This document shows positions 18,581-27,336 of a stretch of DNA of 64,000 nucleotides, piece after piece. The translations under genes and the position numbers were made by a program. The notes below the pieces were generated by a model. That model did no database searches. It saw nothing but the letters and a program-made list of their open reading frames with translations, and was not told the origin of the DNA. The DNA comes from Sphingomonas sp. PP-CC-1A-547 (GTDB lineage Bacteria; Pseudomonadota; Alphaproteobacteria; Sphingomonadales; Sphingomonadaceae), in contig NZ_RAPZ01000014.1 of the NCBI RefSeq assembly GCF_003610375.1, forward strand, positions 62,001 to 126,000, given 5' to 3'. Position 1 is the stretch's first letter; every line of letters begins with the position of its first letter.

Positions 18581-20400
18581 TGCCCGCGCTTCCCATGATG
18601 CCGGGCGAAACGCCGATCGAGATGCCCCCGCAGCGTTTCGACGGTCCGCCGCCGCCCTGGTCCGCACCCGAGCCCGGCCCCGGCATGGTCGTATCCTCCG
18701 ACGATATGCTCGCGCGCCGCATCCTCCTCGTGCTGATGACCGGGCTGCTAGCAACCGCGGCGTCGTCGGCAGTGCAGGAATCGCTGCTCGCGGATGGGCT
18801 GAGCTTCTGGGACGCGGCGTTGCTTGCGTTGTTCTTCCCGCTGTTCGCGTGGATCGCGTTCGGCTTCATGAATGCTGCGATCGGTTTCGTGCTGCTCATG
18901 ACCGGCGGGCATCCGGGGTTCGTCCCGACGCCGCGCCAGTCCGAACCGCTCGCGGGTCGCACCGCTATCCTGATGCCGGTCCACAATGAGGACATCGATG
19001 CGGTGTTCGAGCGGATCGCCTGGATGGCGCGCGCGATCGCCGCCGGCGGTGTCGCCGACCGGTTCGACATCTTCATCCTGAGCGACTCCGGCGAAGCGGC
19101 CGAGGCGGCCGAGATTGCGGCATGGGAGCGCCTCGCGCCGACGCTCGACTGCGCGCTCTATTACCGTCGCCGGACCGTGAACGTGGGGCGCAAACCCGGC
19201 AACGTCGCGGAGTGGATCCGGCGGTTCGGCGGCGGCTATCGCTATATGCTGATGCTCGACGCGGACAGCCTGATGGGCGGCAACACGATCATCGGCATGG
19301 CGCAGGTGCTCGAACGGCGGCCTGCGGTGGCGCTGCTTCAGACCGTGCCGGCGGTGATCAATGGCGTGACGTTCTTTCAGCGCTGGATGCAGTTCGCGAG
19401 CCGTTTGTACGGCCCGATTTCCACCGCCGGGCTGGTCTGGTGGTCGGGCTCGGAGGCGACGTTCTGGGGGCATAACGCGCTGATCCGGATCGAGGCGTTC
19501 GCGTCGAGTTGCGGGCTACCCGACCTGCCAGGGCGCGCGCCGTTCGGTGGGGTCATCATGAGCCATGACATGGTTGAGGCGGCGCTGCTCCGCAGGCGCG
19601 GCTGGCGCGTCCACATGCTGATGACCGAGGAGACGTTCGAGGAATATCCGCCGACGCTGATCGACGCGGCGGTGCGCGACCGGCGCTGGGCGCAGGGAAA
19701 TATCCAGCATCTCAGCTTGCTGACGTCGTCGGGGTTCCACTGGGTCAGCCGGCTGCAACTGCTGATGGGCGCGTCGGCGTTCATCACCTCGCCGGTGTGG
19801 CTGCTGATGATCGCGACGAGCGTGGTGCAGGCGCTGATCGGCGAGCGCAACATCGTCGAGGCGCAGACGTCGTTGCAGGTGCTGTTCGTCACGTTGCTGC
19901 TGCTGTTCGGGCCGAAGCTGCTGAGCGTGATCTGGGCGTTCTCGAATGCAGAGCGGCGCGCGGGGTTCGGCGGGCGGCGCGGGATCGTCAGGTCGGTGCT
20001 GGTCGACGTACCGTTCTCGATGCTGTCGGCGCCGGTGATCGCGCTGACCCAGACGATGGACCTCGCGGGAATCCTGATGGGCCGGAAGTCCGGTTGGGCG
20101 CCGCAGAACCGTGACGCGCACGAACTGTCGCTGGCGGACGTTATGCCGCGCTATCGGTGGCATGTCGGGGTGGGGGTGGCGTTGCTGCTCGTGACGCCGT
20201 TCGCGCCGGTCACGGCGGCGTGGCTCGCGCCGGTGACGCTGGGGTTTTTGCTCAGTCCGTTCCTGACGATGCTGACGGCGAGCGAGAAAGCGGGGCGGTG
20301 GGCGCTGTCGCACGGGATGTTCGTCGAGCCGGGCGAACACGTTTCGGTGCTCTCGCGGCCTTCGCTGCCGGCGCACACCAGCCAACTCCCGTCATCCTGA
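18580..20400 (+). CDS. opgH: Glucans biosynthesis glucosyltransferase OpgH
   Basis: A 606-residue inner-membrane GT2 enzyme that polymerises UDP-glucose into the beta-glucan backbone of osmoregulated periplasmic glucans. Two N-terminal helices (about 47-65 and 76-105) precede the GT domain with TAILMPVHNEDIDAVFERI, the metal-binding LMLDADSLM, SHDMVEAALLRRRGW and the RDRRWAQGNIQH motif (QxxRW type). Several C-terminal helices follow. It is shorter than the ~850-residue E. coli protein because terminal extensions are missing. Its final codons and TGA lie inside a palindromic repeat, so the C-terminus (SS) is repeat-encoded. Confidence 0.93.
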   Translation: MPALPMMPGETPIEMPPQRFDGPPPPWSAPEPGPGMVVSSDDMLARRILLVLMTGLLATAASSAVQESLLADGLSFWDAALLALFFPLFAWIAFGFMNAAIGFVLLMTGGHPGFVPTPRQSEPLAGRTAILMPVHNEDIDAVFERIAWMARAIAAGGVADRFDIFILSDSGEAAEAAEIAAWERLAPTLDCALYYRRRTVNVGRKPGNVAEWIRRFGGGYRYMLMLDADSLMGGNTIIGMAQVLERRPAVALLQTVPAVINGVTFFQRWMQFASRLYGPISTAGLVWWSGSEATFWGHNALIRIEAFASSCGLPDLPGRAPFGGVIMSHDMVEAALLRRRGWRVHMLMTEETFEEYPPTLIDAAVRDRRWAQGNIQHLSLLTSSGFHWVSRLQLLMGASAFITSPVWLLMIATSVVQALIGERNIVEAQTSLQVLFVTLLLLFGPKLLSVIWAFSNAERRAGFGGRRGIVRSVLVDVPFSMLSAPVIALTQTMDLAGILMGRKSGWAPQNRDAHELSLADVMPRYRWHVGVGVALLLVTPFAPVTAAWLAPVTLGFLLSPFLTMLTASEKAGRWALSHGMFVEPGEHVSVLSRPSLPAHTSQLPSS

Positions 20401-20473
20401 CGAAAGTCAGGACCCAGGGTAACTAAGCGTCGCCGGTCTTGGCTCTGGATCCTGACTTTCGTCAGGATGACGG
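20391..20473. repeat. Palindromic repeat, family E (GTCATCCTGACGAAAGTCAGGA type)
   Basis: GTCATCCTGACGAAAGTCAG (from 20391) is mirrored perfectly by CTGACTTTCGTCAGGATGAC (to 20472), about 37 nt apart. It begins within the last codons of opgH and lies between opgH and the convergent MFS gene. A hairpin of this strength could terminate transcription from both sides. Confidence 0.8.
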
Positions 20474-20489
20474 CGCGTTTTGAACCGAT

Positions 20490-21998
20490 CTAAGCCCGGT
20501 GCCCGCTCAACTCCGCCCCCGCATCCACTGCGAACCGGCGGTTCCAGATCGTCGCCGACGCTGACACAGCGGTCACCACCAGGAACGCCAGCGTGAAGTC
20601 CGCCAGCGCCGGCCGCGTCGCGCCCGTCCCCAGCATCCCTACGTGCAGCGACGCCGCTCCCACGCAGATGCCGAGCGACAGCATCAACTGCTGGAACGTC
20701 GCGTAGAAGCTCGTCGCGCTGCTCATTCGCGACGACGGAATCTCGTCATAGGCGATCGTGTTGTACGCCGAAAACTGGAAGGACATGAAGAAGCCCGAGA
20801 TCATCAGCACGCCGAAGATCACCGGGATCGGCCAGTCGGGGCGAAACAGTCCGGCGACCGCGTAGCCCGAACTCGCGCAGAGTCCGCCGACGATCAGGCT
20901 GTTGCGGAACCCGAAGCGCCTGAGCACGCGCGGTGCGAGGCTCTTCATCATCAGCGAGCCGATCGCGCCGGCGATCGTGATCGCACCGCTCGCCGCCGCG
21001 GTCATCCCGAAGCCCAATTGGAGCATCATCGGCAGCAGGAACGGCTGCGCGCCCTGCGTGATGCGGGTCAGCGATCCGCCGATCACCGACAGCCGGAAGG
21101 TCGGGATCCGCATCAGCGACAGGTCGAGGATCGGATCGCTGCGATGCTTCGCGTGGCGGATATAGGCGACGCCCGCGACCAGCCCGACCGCGATCAGCAC
21201 GACGGCGCGCGACAGTTCGCCGTTGCGGCTGGTCATCTCGAACCCGAACAACAGGCAGCCGAGCGACACGCCCGACAGGATGAAGCCGGGGACGTCGAAG
21301 CGCGCCGGTTTGTCCTCGCGGACCTCGCCGATGAAGCGCGTTACCAGGATCACGCCGAGCAGGCCGATCGGGACGTTTAGGTAGAAGATCCAGCGCCAGT
21401 CGAGATAGGTGACGATCGCGCCGCCGACCGGGGGGCCCAGGATCGGGCCGATCAGCGCGGGCATGATGAGCCACGACATCGCCTGGACCATGTCCTCCTT
21501 GGCGACGCTGCGGAGCAGGACGAGGCGGCCGATCGGGATCATCATCGCGCCGCCGAGCCCTTGCAGGAAGCGCGCGACCATCATGAAAGGCAGGCTGGTC
21601 GCCTGGCCGCACAGCATCGATCCGCCGACGAAAATCAGGATCGCGGCGCGGAAGATCGTCCGCGAGCCGAACCGGTCCGCGAGCCGTCCGCTCGCGGGAA
21701 TGAAAATCGCGAGCGCCAGCAGGTACGAGGTCAGCGCCGAACTCATGCTGGTCGCGGGCACGCCGAAATCGCGTGCCATCGTCGGCAGCGCGGTGGCGAG
21801 CACGGTCGAATCCATCTGTTCCATGAACAGCGCGCAGGCGATGATCAGCGCGGTGACGCGGTAGTTGCTCGGCGTGTGCGGCAGCGCGTCCGGGTCCTTG
21901 GCGACGCGCGCGATCGTGTCGGCGGCGGGCATGATGCCATCGCGGATTTCGCTGTTGATCGACGCCAGCCCGCGGCGACGCAGCCTCAAGTCTGCCAC
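20490..21998 (-). CDS. MFS multidrug transporter, DHA2 (EmrB/QacA) family
   Basis: A 502-residue, 14-helix drug:proton antiporter. Motifs include CALFMEQMDSTVLATALPTMA (helix 1 motif D), GRLADRFGSRTIFRAAI (motif A) and LQGLGGAMMIPIGRLVLLR (motif B). The GTG start at 21998 has GGCGGGGG upstream and overlaps the previous gene by 13 nt; a later ATG at 21932 is possible. It is the last gene of the marR-fusC-DUF1656-hlyD-OMF operon. With the HlyD adaptor and the outer-membrane factor it could form an EmrAB-TolC-like tripartite pump; alternatively the adaptor may serve the FUSC protein. Confidence 0.92.
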   Translation of the reverse strand: MADLRLRRRGLASINSEIRDGIMPAADTIARVAKDPDALPHTPSNYRVTALIIACALFMEQMDSTVLATALPTMARDFGVPATSMSSALTSYLLALAIFIPASGRLADRFGSRTIFRAAILIFVGGSMLCGQATSLPFMMVARFLQGLGGAMMIPIGRLVLLRSVAKEDMVQAMSWLIMPALIGPILGPPVGGAIVTYLDWRWIFYLNVPIGLLGVILVTRFIGEVREDKPARFDVPGFILSGVSLGCLLFGFEMTSRNGELSRAVVLIAVGLVAGVAYIRHAKHRSDPILDLSLMRIPTFRLSVIGGSLTRITQGAQPFLLPMMLQLGFGMTAAASGAITIAGAIGSLMMKSLAPRVLRRFGFRNSLIVGGLCASSGYAVAGLFRPDWPIPVIFGVLMISGFFMSFQFSAYNTIAYDEIPSSRMSSATSFYATFQQLMLSLGICVGAASLHVGMLGTGATRPALADFTLAFLVVTAVSASATIWNRRFAVDAGAELSGHRA

Positions 21999-23533
21999 CC
22001 CCCGCCGAGCGCCTTGAAGACGTCGACCTGGCGATCGACCAGCAGCGCATCGGACGCGGCGAGGTTCGCCTGCGCGGTGGTCAGCGCCGCTTGCGCGGTC
22101 AGCAGCGAGAGGAAGTCGGTGCGGCCGAAGCGGTAGAGCGTGCCGGCCTGGTCCGCAGCGCGTGCGGCGCTGGACTGCGCGCGGCGGAGCGCGGCGTTGC
22201 GGTCGCCTTCGCGGGCATAGGCGGAGAGTGCGGTCTCAGTCTGGCGGAGCGCTTCGAGCGTGGTCGAGTCGAACTGCGCGAGGGCTTGGTCCGCGGTGGC
22301 GCCGGCCTGGGCGATCTGCGCGCGGATGACCGGGCGGTTGGGGAAGCTCCAGCTGATCAGCGGCCCCAGCCCAAGGTGGAACGCATTGGTCGAGCCGAGT
22401 GACGACACGGGACCGGTAAACCCGGCAGACCCGCCGAGGCTGACCTGCGGATAGAGGTTGGCGGTCGCCACGCCGATCCGCGCGGTCGCTGCGGCGAGCG
22501 AGCGTTCGGCCTGGCGGATATCGGGGCGGCGCAGGATCAATGCGGTCCCGTCGCCGATCGGCAGCGGACGGGTGAGCGCGGGTGGCCGCGCGCACGTCGC
22601 GACGTCCTTTGGGTAATCGGCGGGGGCGCGGCCCATCAGCGTCGCCAACCGGTACAGCGCGGCGGTGCGCGTGGCGATCTGCGACGGGATCAGCGCTTCG
22701 CTTTGGTCGACCGCGGTGCGCGCACGAGTCACGTCGAACGCGGTGCCGCGGCCGCCGCGTTGCAGGCGCTGCGTCACGTTCAGCGTCTGGCGTTGCAGCG
22801 CGAGGATGCGGTTGTTCGCGGCCAGCACCGAGTTGGCGGTGCAAGCGGTGGCGTAGCTGCGCGCGGTCTCCGCGGCGACGGTGACGCGGACGTTGTCGCG
22901 CGCGGCGGCGACTGCCTCGGCATCGCCTTGGGCCGCCTCGATCGCGCGGCGGATGCGGCCCGACAGGTCGAGTGGATAGGCTAGCGTGATGCCGAGGTTG
23001 TAGTCGAGCGTGCCGGGCAGGCTGCCGCCGGTCGTATAGGGGCGGTCGAGGGAGGTGCCGCCGCCGAGGACGGTCGACAGCGTGCGGCCAGCTGCGATTT
23101 CGGCGACGACTGCGTCGGCGCGGCGCAGGTTGGCGTCGGCGGCGCGGAGGTCGGTGTTGGCGGCGAGCGCTTCGGTGACGAACGAGTCGAGGCGGGCGTC
23201 GCCGTAGAGTTGCCACCAATGGTCGGGGAGGGGGGCGTTGGCGAACGCCTTCTCGTGGCCGCTGTCGAAAGTGCCTTGGGCGGAGGGGCGGTTGACGACT
23301 GCGGACTCGGGGAGGGCGTATTTCGGGCCGGCGGTGGTGCAGGCGGCGAGGGCTAGCGCGAATGCTGCCGCAACTGCTCCCCTCCCTGGAAGGGAGGGGT
23401 TGGGGGTGGGAAGGCCGGCTCGTGCCACAACGGTTCGGATTTGTGGAAGCCTACCCACCCCCGGCCCCTCCCTTTCAGGGAGGGGGGAAGAAGGGGCGTT
23501 TCTAAGCGACGTGAGATGGCGACCGAACATCAT
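21986..23533 (-). CDS. Outer-membrane efflux lipoprotein (NodT/OprM family) with repeat-encoded N-terminus
   Basis: A protein of up to 515 residues from the OMF family, the outer-membrane channel of tripartite pumps. The mature part is typical: ALAACTTAGPKY lipobox, LPDHWWQLYGDARLDSFVTEALAANTDLRAADANLRRAD, LAYPLDLSGRIRRAIEAAQGDAEAVAAARDNVRVTV, and LIRRPDIRQAERSL-like LILRRPDIRQAERSLAAA. Codons 12 to about 52, before the signal hydrophobic core, are encoded by a family B palindromic repeat. The ATG at 23533 overlaps the hlyD stop (ATGA). A GTG at 23428 is an alternative start giving a shorter leader. The real signal-peptide start is uncertain. Confidence 0.88.
   Translation of the reverse strand: MMFGRHLTSLRNAPSSPLPEREGPGVGRLPQIRTVVARAGLPTPNPSLPGRGAVAAAFALALAACTTAGPKYALPESAVVNRPSAQGTFDSGHEKAFANAPLPDHWWQLYGDARLDSFVTEALAANTDLRAADANLRRADAVVAEIAAGRTLSTVLGGGTSLDRPYTTGGSLPGTLDYNLGITLAYPLDLSGRIRRAIEAAQGDAEAVAAARDNVRVTVAAETARSYATACTANSVLAANNRILALQRQTLNVTQRLQRGGRGTAFDVTRARTAVDQSEALIPSQIATRTAALYRLATLMGRAPADYPKDVATCARPPALTRPLPIGDGTALILRRPDIRQAERSLAAATARIGVATANLYPQVSLGGSAGFTGPVSSLGSTNAFHLGLGPLISWSFPNRPVIRAQIAQAGATADQALAQFDSTTLEALRQTETALSAYAREGDRNAALRRAQSSAARAADQAGTLYRFGRTDFLSLLTAQAALTTAQANLAASDALLVDRQVDVFKALGGGWQT
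23376..23491. repeat. Palindromic repeat, family B, copy 1 (inside coding sequence)
   Basis: CTCCCCTCCCTGGAAGGGAG with GGGTTGGGGGTGGG forms the left part; CCCACCCCCGGCCCCTCCC with TTTCAGGGAGGGGGGAAG the right part. The element lies wholly inside the open reading frame of the efflux outer-membrane lipoprotein, just before its signal-peptide core, and keeps the frame open. Confidence 0.85.
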
Positions 23534-24432
23534 GCCGTCGTCCCCGGTGCGACGCGCGGCTGGACCGTTACCGTCGCGGTGCGGCCCATGATCAGCTGCG
23601 TTCCCTTCGGCACGCTGGTCAGCTTCACCCGCACCGGGATACGCTGCGCCAGTCTCACCCAGTTGAAGGTCGGGTTCACGTTCGGCAGCAGGTTGGTCGT
23701 GTTGGTCCGCTCGCTGTCGTTGATCCCCGCGGCGATGCTGTCGACGCGGCCGTGCAGCGCTTGCGGTTCCCCCATCAGGTGGACGACGACCGGATCGCCG
23801 ACCCGGATGCTGCCGAGCTTGGTCTCCTCGAAATACCCCTCGACGCGGAGCGAGTCGGTGTCGACCAGCGCCATCGCCTGCGCGCCGGTCGCGATGTAGT
23901 CGCCCGGATGCAGGTCAAGGTTGGTGACGATCCCGTGCACCGTAGCGCGCACCGTTGTCCGCGCGAGGTTCAGTGCTGCCGTCGACCGCGCGCTCTGCGC
24001 CTGCGCGAGCGCGGCGGACGCGGTGGCGACGCGGGCGACGTTCTGCTCGTGCGTTTCCTTCGCGACCAGATCGCCGAGCGCAAGGTCGCGCTGTGCCTCG
24101 CGGCGGGCCTGCAACAGCGTCGCGCGGGCGCTCGCGATCGACGCGTCGGACTGCGCCAGCGTCAGCTGGAAGCGCGGGCGATCGACCACGAACAGCACGT
24201 CGCCGGGCTTCACCGCCTGGTTGTCGTGCACCGCGACCTGCGTGACGAGGCCGGCGACGTCGGGCGTCACGCGGACGATGTCGGCGCGGATATGCCCGTC
24301 GCGCGTCCACGGATCGGTCTCGTACCGCTTCCACAGCCACAGCGCGACCAGTACCGCGAGCGCGACGATGATCAGCGTGACGGCCGAGCGACCCAGCGGG
24401 GCGAACAGCGATTTGAGGCGGGAAGGGGTCAT
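23530..24432 (-). CDS. HlyD/EmrA-type membrane fusion protein (AaeA-like)
   Basis: A 300-residue periplasmic adaptor anchored by one N-terminal helix (SAVTLIIVALAVLVALWLW, 16-34). The biotinyl-lipoyl-like halves are GHIRADIVRVTPDVAGLVTQ and GIVTNLDLHPGDYIATGAQ, with a helical hairpin (about 95-160) between and VEGYFEETKLGSIRVGDPV in the beta-barrel part. The order fusC-DUF1656-hlyD is that of the AaeXAB efflux system, where AaeA is the adaptor. It overlaps both the upstream DUF1656 gene and the downstream OMF gene by 4 nt. Confidence 0.93.
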   Translation of the reverse strand: MTPSRLKSLFAPLGRSAVTLIIVALAVLVALWLWKRYETDPWTRDGHIRADIVRVTPDVAGLVTQVAVHDNQAVKPGDVLFVVDRPRFQLTLAQSDASIASARATLLQARREAQRDLALGDLVAKETHEQNVARVATASAALAQAQSARSTAALNLARTTVRATVHGIVTNLDLHPGDYIATGAQAMALVDTDSLRVEGYFEETKLGSIRVGDPVVVHLMGEPQALHGRVDSIAAGINDSERTNTTNLLPNVNPTFNWVRLAQRIPVRVKLTSVPKGTQLIMGRTATVTVQPRVAPGTTA

Positions 24433-24635
24433 GCGGAAGGTCCGGTCAGCAGGGCGAGCAGCCCGAGGATGAGGATGAACAGCGCGAGGTCGACCAGCGG
24501 TCGATACGTCACCACGCGGTAGGCGCCTGCGAACGCAAGCAGCCGCGTGGCGATGCCGGTCAGGATGACGGCGGCGACCGCGAGCAGCAGGATGCTCGGC
24601 AGATACACGCCGCCGATCGAGATTTCGCCGGTCAT
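24429..24635 (-). CDS. aaeX: DUF1656 small membrane protein (AaeX-like)
   Basis: A 68-residue protein with two membrane helices (about 14-33 and 45-63) and the family start EISIGGVYLPSILLLA. Its genes are almost always found between fusC-type and hlyD-type genes, as here, overlapping both by 4 nt (ATGA). The role of AaeX in the efflux complex is not known. Confidence 0.9.
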   Translation of the reverse strand: MTGEISIGGVYLPSILLLAVAAVILTGIATRLLAFAGAYRVVTYRPLVDLALFILILGLLALLTGPSA

Positions 24636-26674
24636 GCGGCCACTCCGTAGGCTGGCGCTTGCGGGAAGAGATTGCGGCGAAGCGAGGTCAGCGCGAGCAC
24701 GCCGGTGCGGTGGCGATCGGGCGTGCTGGTCGCGAAACCTCTCATCGCGGCGTCGATTCCGGCGAGCAGATCGGGTTCGGGTGGCGCGGGTTCATCGGGA
24801 CGTAACGCACGGTAATGCGCGCCGATACCACGCAGGACCGGCGTGATCACCGCGGCCTCATCGGGTGAGCCATCCATCCGCAACTGCTTGAGTTCGCCGA
24901 CCGCGACGCCGACCCGCAGGTCGGTCAGCGCGTCGAGCAGCGGCTTGCCCGGATCCTCGCCCTGCAACGCAAGGCGCGGCGCGAGCAGGCCGATGCGGTC
25001 GAGCATCCGCGCGATCCAGCCCGCCGCATCGGGGCGGCTCATCGAGTCGCTGCGCGCTGCCAGTTCGCGCCAGCCTGCGCGGATCAGTCGCCGCGCGCTG
25101 GTATCCGCGCCGATCGTCTGGAACAGGCCGACCGTCACGACCGCGAACAACGTGCCGATCAACTGCGCGATGCCGCCATTGAGGAACGCATCGAAGCTGC
25201 CGCCGAACCGGTCGTTGAGGCCCACCGTGTTCAACGCTCCGAGCAAGCCGCCGAGCGTCATCAGCAAGGTCGCAGGGCGGGCCAGGAACATCCCTCCGAT
25301 CAGCATCGGCGGTGCGAGCACGGCGGCGAGCGTCACGAAATCGGTCACGCGCGGCAGGATAGCGAAGGCGTAGACGGCCGATATGACCAGCCCGATGATC
25401 GTGCCGTAGAAGAACGCCAGGATCGATGGTGCGGGGTCGTCGCTGTTGCCGAACAACGCGCAGCACACGCCGGCGATCAGCACCGCGCCCGCCCCGTCCG
25501 ACCAGCCCGTACCGATCCAGAAGACGCAGCCGAGCAGGATGGTCGCGACGGTGCCGGCGGCGGCGCGGAGTGCGATGCCGCGATCGCGGTGAAGCGGTCG
25601 CTTGGCGATCCGGGCGAGCAGCCGTGCGACCGCTGGCGTGACGGGCGCACGCGATGGCGAGCGCATCTGGTCGCGCAGGTCGCGCGCGTTACGGTGCGCG
25701 TCGACCAGTTCGCCGAGCCGCGCCAGGAGGCTGAGGCGCAACGCATCGCGCCAGATCAGCGTATCGCCCACCACCGGCTCGAGGACACGCGCCCGTTCGA
25801 TCAAGGCATCTGCGGTCGGACCGCGCTCCGCCACGGGCGGCGGATCGCGCAACCATTCGCGGACGTCCTCGATCAACGCGAGCGCCTCGGGGCGGGGCGC
25901 ATCGGCACCGCGCTTCAGTTCGACGATCCGGTCGTCGACCGCGCTCGCCAGTGGCAGCAGCATCGACAGTTCTGCCTGCAATGCACGGAGCGTCCGCGTA
26001 CGGGGTAGCAGGCGCGCGGTATCGAACGGCAGGTGGATGGACAGCTGGTGAAGCTCGTTGATGTCGAGCGCGAGGCGACGACGATCGCGGTCGAGCGCGG
26101 CATCGGAGGCCCCCGCCAGTGAATCTCGCGACCAGCGCTCGGCATCGGCCAGGATCGCGTCGATCCGCGCGAGCAGCGTCGCGGTCACGGTCTGCGGGAA
26201 GACGAAGCCGTGGATCAGGCTCCCGCACAGAATGCCGATCGTGATCTCCTGCACGCGCAATGCGGCGATCGTGAACACCGCACCCGGCGTCGTGACCGAC
26301 GGAAACCCGATGATGCTCGCCGTATAGCCCGCCAGCAGGAACAGGTACGCGCGGGGTGTCCGGTCGAGCAACGAGATATACAGGCATAACCCGAGCCATA
26401 GCGCGAGGCCGAGCGAGAGAAGCTCGGGTGCGTTGACCAGGTTCGGCACCAGCACCACCGCAGCCGCCGCGCCGAGTACCGTGCCGGCGACGCGGAACAC
26501 GGCCTTCGACAGCACCGCGCCGGCCAGCGGCTGCGCGACGATGTACGATGTCGTCACCGCCCAATAGGGACGCGTCAGCCCGATCCTGAGCGCGATGTAA
26601 TAGGCCAGGATCGCGGCGACGAAGCATTTGACCGAGAAGAGCGCTTCCTTCCCGCCGAATTGAGCGAGGTTCAT
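24632..26674 (-). CDS. FUSC family (AaeB-like) efflux protein
   Basis: A 680-residue inner-membrane protein related to AaeB, which exports aromatic carboxylic acids. The ATG at 26674 overlaps the marR stop (ATGA) and gives the natural N-terminus MNLAQFGGKEALFSVKCFVA. The first half has six closely spaced helices (ILAYYIALRIGLTRPYWAVTTSYIVAQP, then VLGAAAAVVLVP and LFLLAGYTASIIGFP). A long soluble helical part follows (about 180-360), then a second set of helices (SAVYAFAILPRVTDF and beyond). Together with the downstream DUF1656 and HlyD proteins it forms an Aae-type exporter. Confidence 0.93.
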   Translation of the reverse strand: MNLAQFGGKEALFSVKCFVAAILAYYIALRIGLTRPYWAVTTSYIVAQPLAGAVLSKAVFRVAGTVLGAAAAVVLVPNLVNAPELLSLGLALWLGLCLYISLLDRTPRAYLFLLAGYTASIIGFPSVTTPGAVFTIAALRVQEITIGILCGSLIHGFVFPQTVTATLLARIDAILADAERWSRDSLAGASDAALDRDRRRLALDINELHQLSIHLPFDTARLLPRTRTLRALQAELSMLLPLASAVDDRIVELKRGADAPRPEALALIEDVREWLRDPPPVAERGPTADALIERARVLEPVVGDTLIWRDALRLSLLARLGELVDAHRNARDLRDQMRSPSRAPVTPAVARLLARIAKRPLHRDRGIALRAAAGTVATILLGCVFWIGTGWSDGAGAVLIAGVCCALFGNSDDPAPSILAFFYGTIIGLVISAVYAFAILPRVTDFVTLAAVLAPPMLIGGMFLARPATLLMTLGGLLGALNTVGLNDRFGGSFDAFLNGGIAQLIGTLFAVVTVGLFQTIGADTSARRLIRAGWRELAARSDSMSRPDAAGWIARMLDRIGLLAPRLALQGEDPGKPLLDALTDLRVGVAVGELKQLRMDGSPDEAAVITPVLRGIGAHYRALRPDEPAPPEPDLLAGIDAAMRGFATSTPDRHRTGVLALTSLRRNLFPQAPAYGVAA

Positions 26675-27123
26675 CGCGCGCGATCCGCCATGAAGCGTGC
26701 GCCAAGCCGTTCCGCGACGTGCAGCGCGGTGGCGAGATCGTCGTGGGATACATCGTCGAGCATCGCCGCGCGGAGGCTTGCGAACTTGGCCTCGATCGTG
26801 GTGACGAGCGCGCGGCCGTGTTCGGTCAGGCGGATGCGGCTCACGCGCGCGTCGGCGGGATCGCGGCGGCGCTCGACTAGGCCCGCCGCGGTCATCTGGT
26901 CGATCGAGCGGACCAGCGAGGCCTGCGTCACGTCGAGTTGCTGCGCGAGGTCGGTCTGGCGGACGTCGTCGCCGAGCCGCCCGACCTGGACGAGCGCCCA
27001 GCCGGTCGATGCCGACACGTTCATGTCGCGAAGCGCACGATCCGCCGCCTGCCGCCACATCTTCGCGAGCGGAAGCAGCGTGCGCGCATAGGCGGATTCG
27101 AGAGTAGCACGTGCGGAAGTCAT
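26671..27123 (-). CDS. MarR family transcriptional regulator of the efflux operon
   Basis: A 150-residue MarR protein. The winged helix spans about 55-110: DDVRQTDLAQQLDVTQASLVR as helix-turn-helix, then GLVERRRDPADARVSRIRLTEHGR as the wing with the family DxRDxR-like basic turn. The start at 27123 lacks a clear Shine-Dalgarno, but longer starts would include non-conserved sequence. Its stop overlaps the fusC start. A dyad TTAGC-AC-GCTAA overlaps its own start codon, consistent with autorepression of the whole operon. The inducer is unknown; aromatic acids or antibiotics are typical for such systems. Confidence 0.92.
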   Translation of the reverse strand: MTSARATLESAYARTLLPLAKMWRQAADRALRDMNVSASTGWALVQVGRLGDDVRQTDLAQQLDVTQASLVRSIDQMTAAGLVERRRDPADARVSRIRLTEHGRALVTTIEAKFASLRAAMLDDVSHDDLATALHVAERLGARFMADRAR

Positions 27124-27134
27124 TAGCGTGCTAA
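27123..27134. promoter_or_regulatory. Candidate MarR operator overlapping the marR start codon
   Basis: The forward strand reads TTAGC-GT-GCTAA, a perfect 5-bp dyad with a 2-nt spacer. The last A of the minus-strand copy is the A of the marR ATG. MarR proteins commonly bind dyads of this size over their own promoters. Identity is inferred from symmetry and position only. Confidence 0.45.
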
Positions 27135-27209
27135 GTAACGACGATTGCGTGTGCTGCAATGCGGAATCGATTTGTGACGGAAATGTTAGGTTTGGAGTCA
27201 AACCGATTG

Positions 27210-27320
27210 GCACCTCCCCGGCGAAGGCCGCGGCCCAGTTGGAGAGGTTGCGGTAACGGAAGGCCGAACTCCGTTATCAACGTTCCCCAATTGGGCCCCG
27301 GCCTCCGCCGGGGTGGTGCC
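27210..27320. repeat. Palindromic repeat, family A, copy 3
   Basis: The left arm CTCCCCGGCGAAGGCCGCGG with CCCAGTTGG starts at about 27213; the right arm CCAATTGGGCCCCGGCCTCC with GCCGGGGTGGTG ends at 27319. The centre contains GTTGCGGTAACGGA and TCCGTTATCAACG, themselves partly complementary, so nearly the whole element can fold back. It fills most of the gap between marR and the ModE gene. Confidence 0.85.
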
Positions 27321-27336
27321 TCTCAACGAAAAGGTC

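Noticed and set aside
24632..27058. 808-residue version of the FUSC protein
   Set aside because: The extra 128 residues are antisense-like sequence across marR; the ATG overlapping the marR stop gives the conserved N-terminus.
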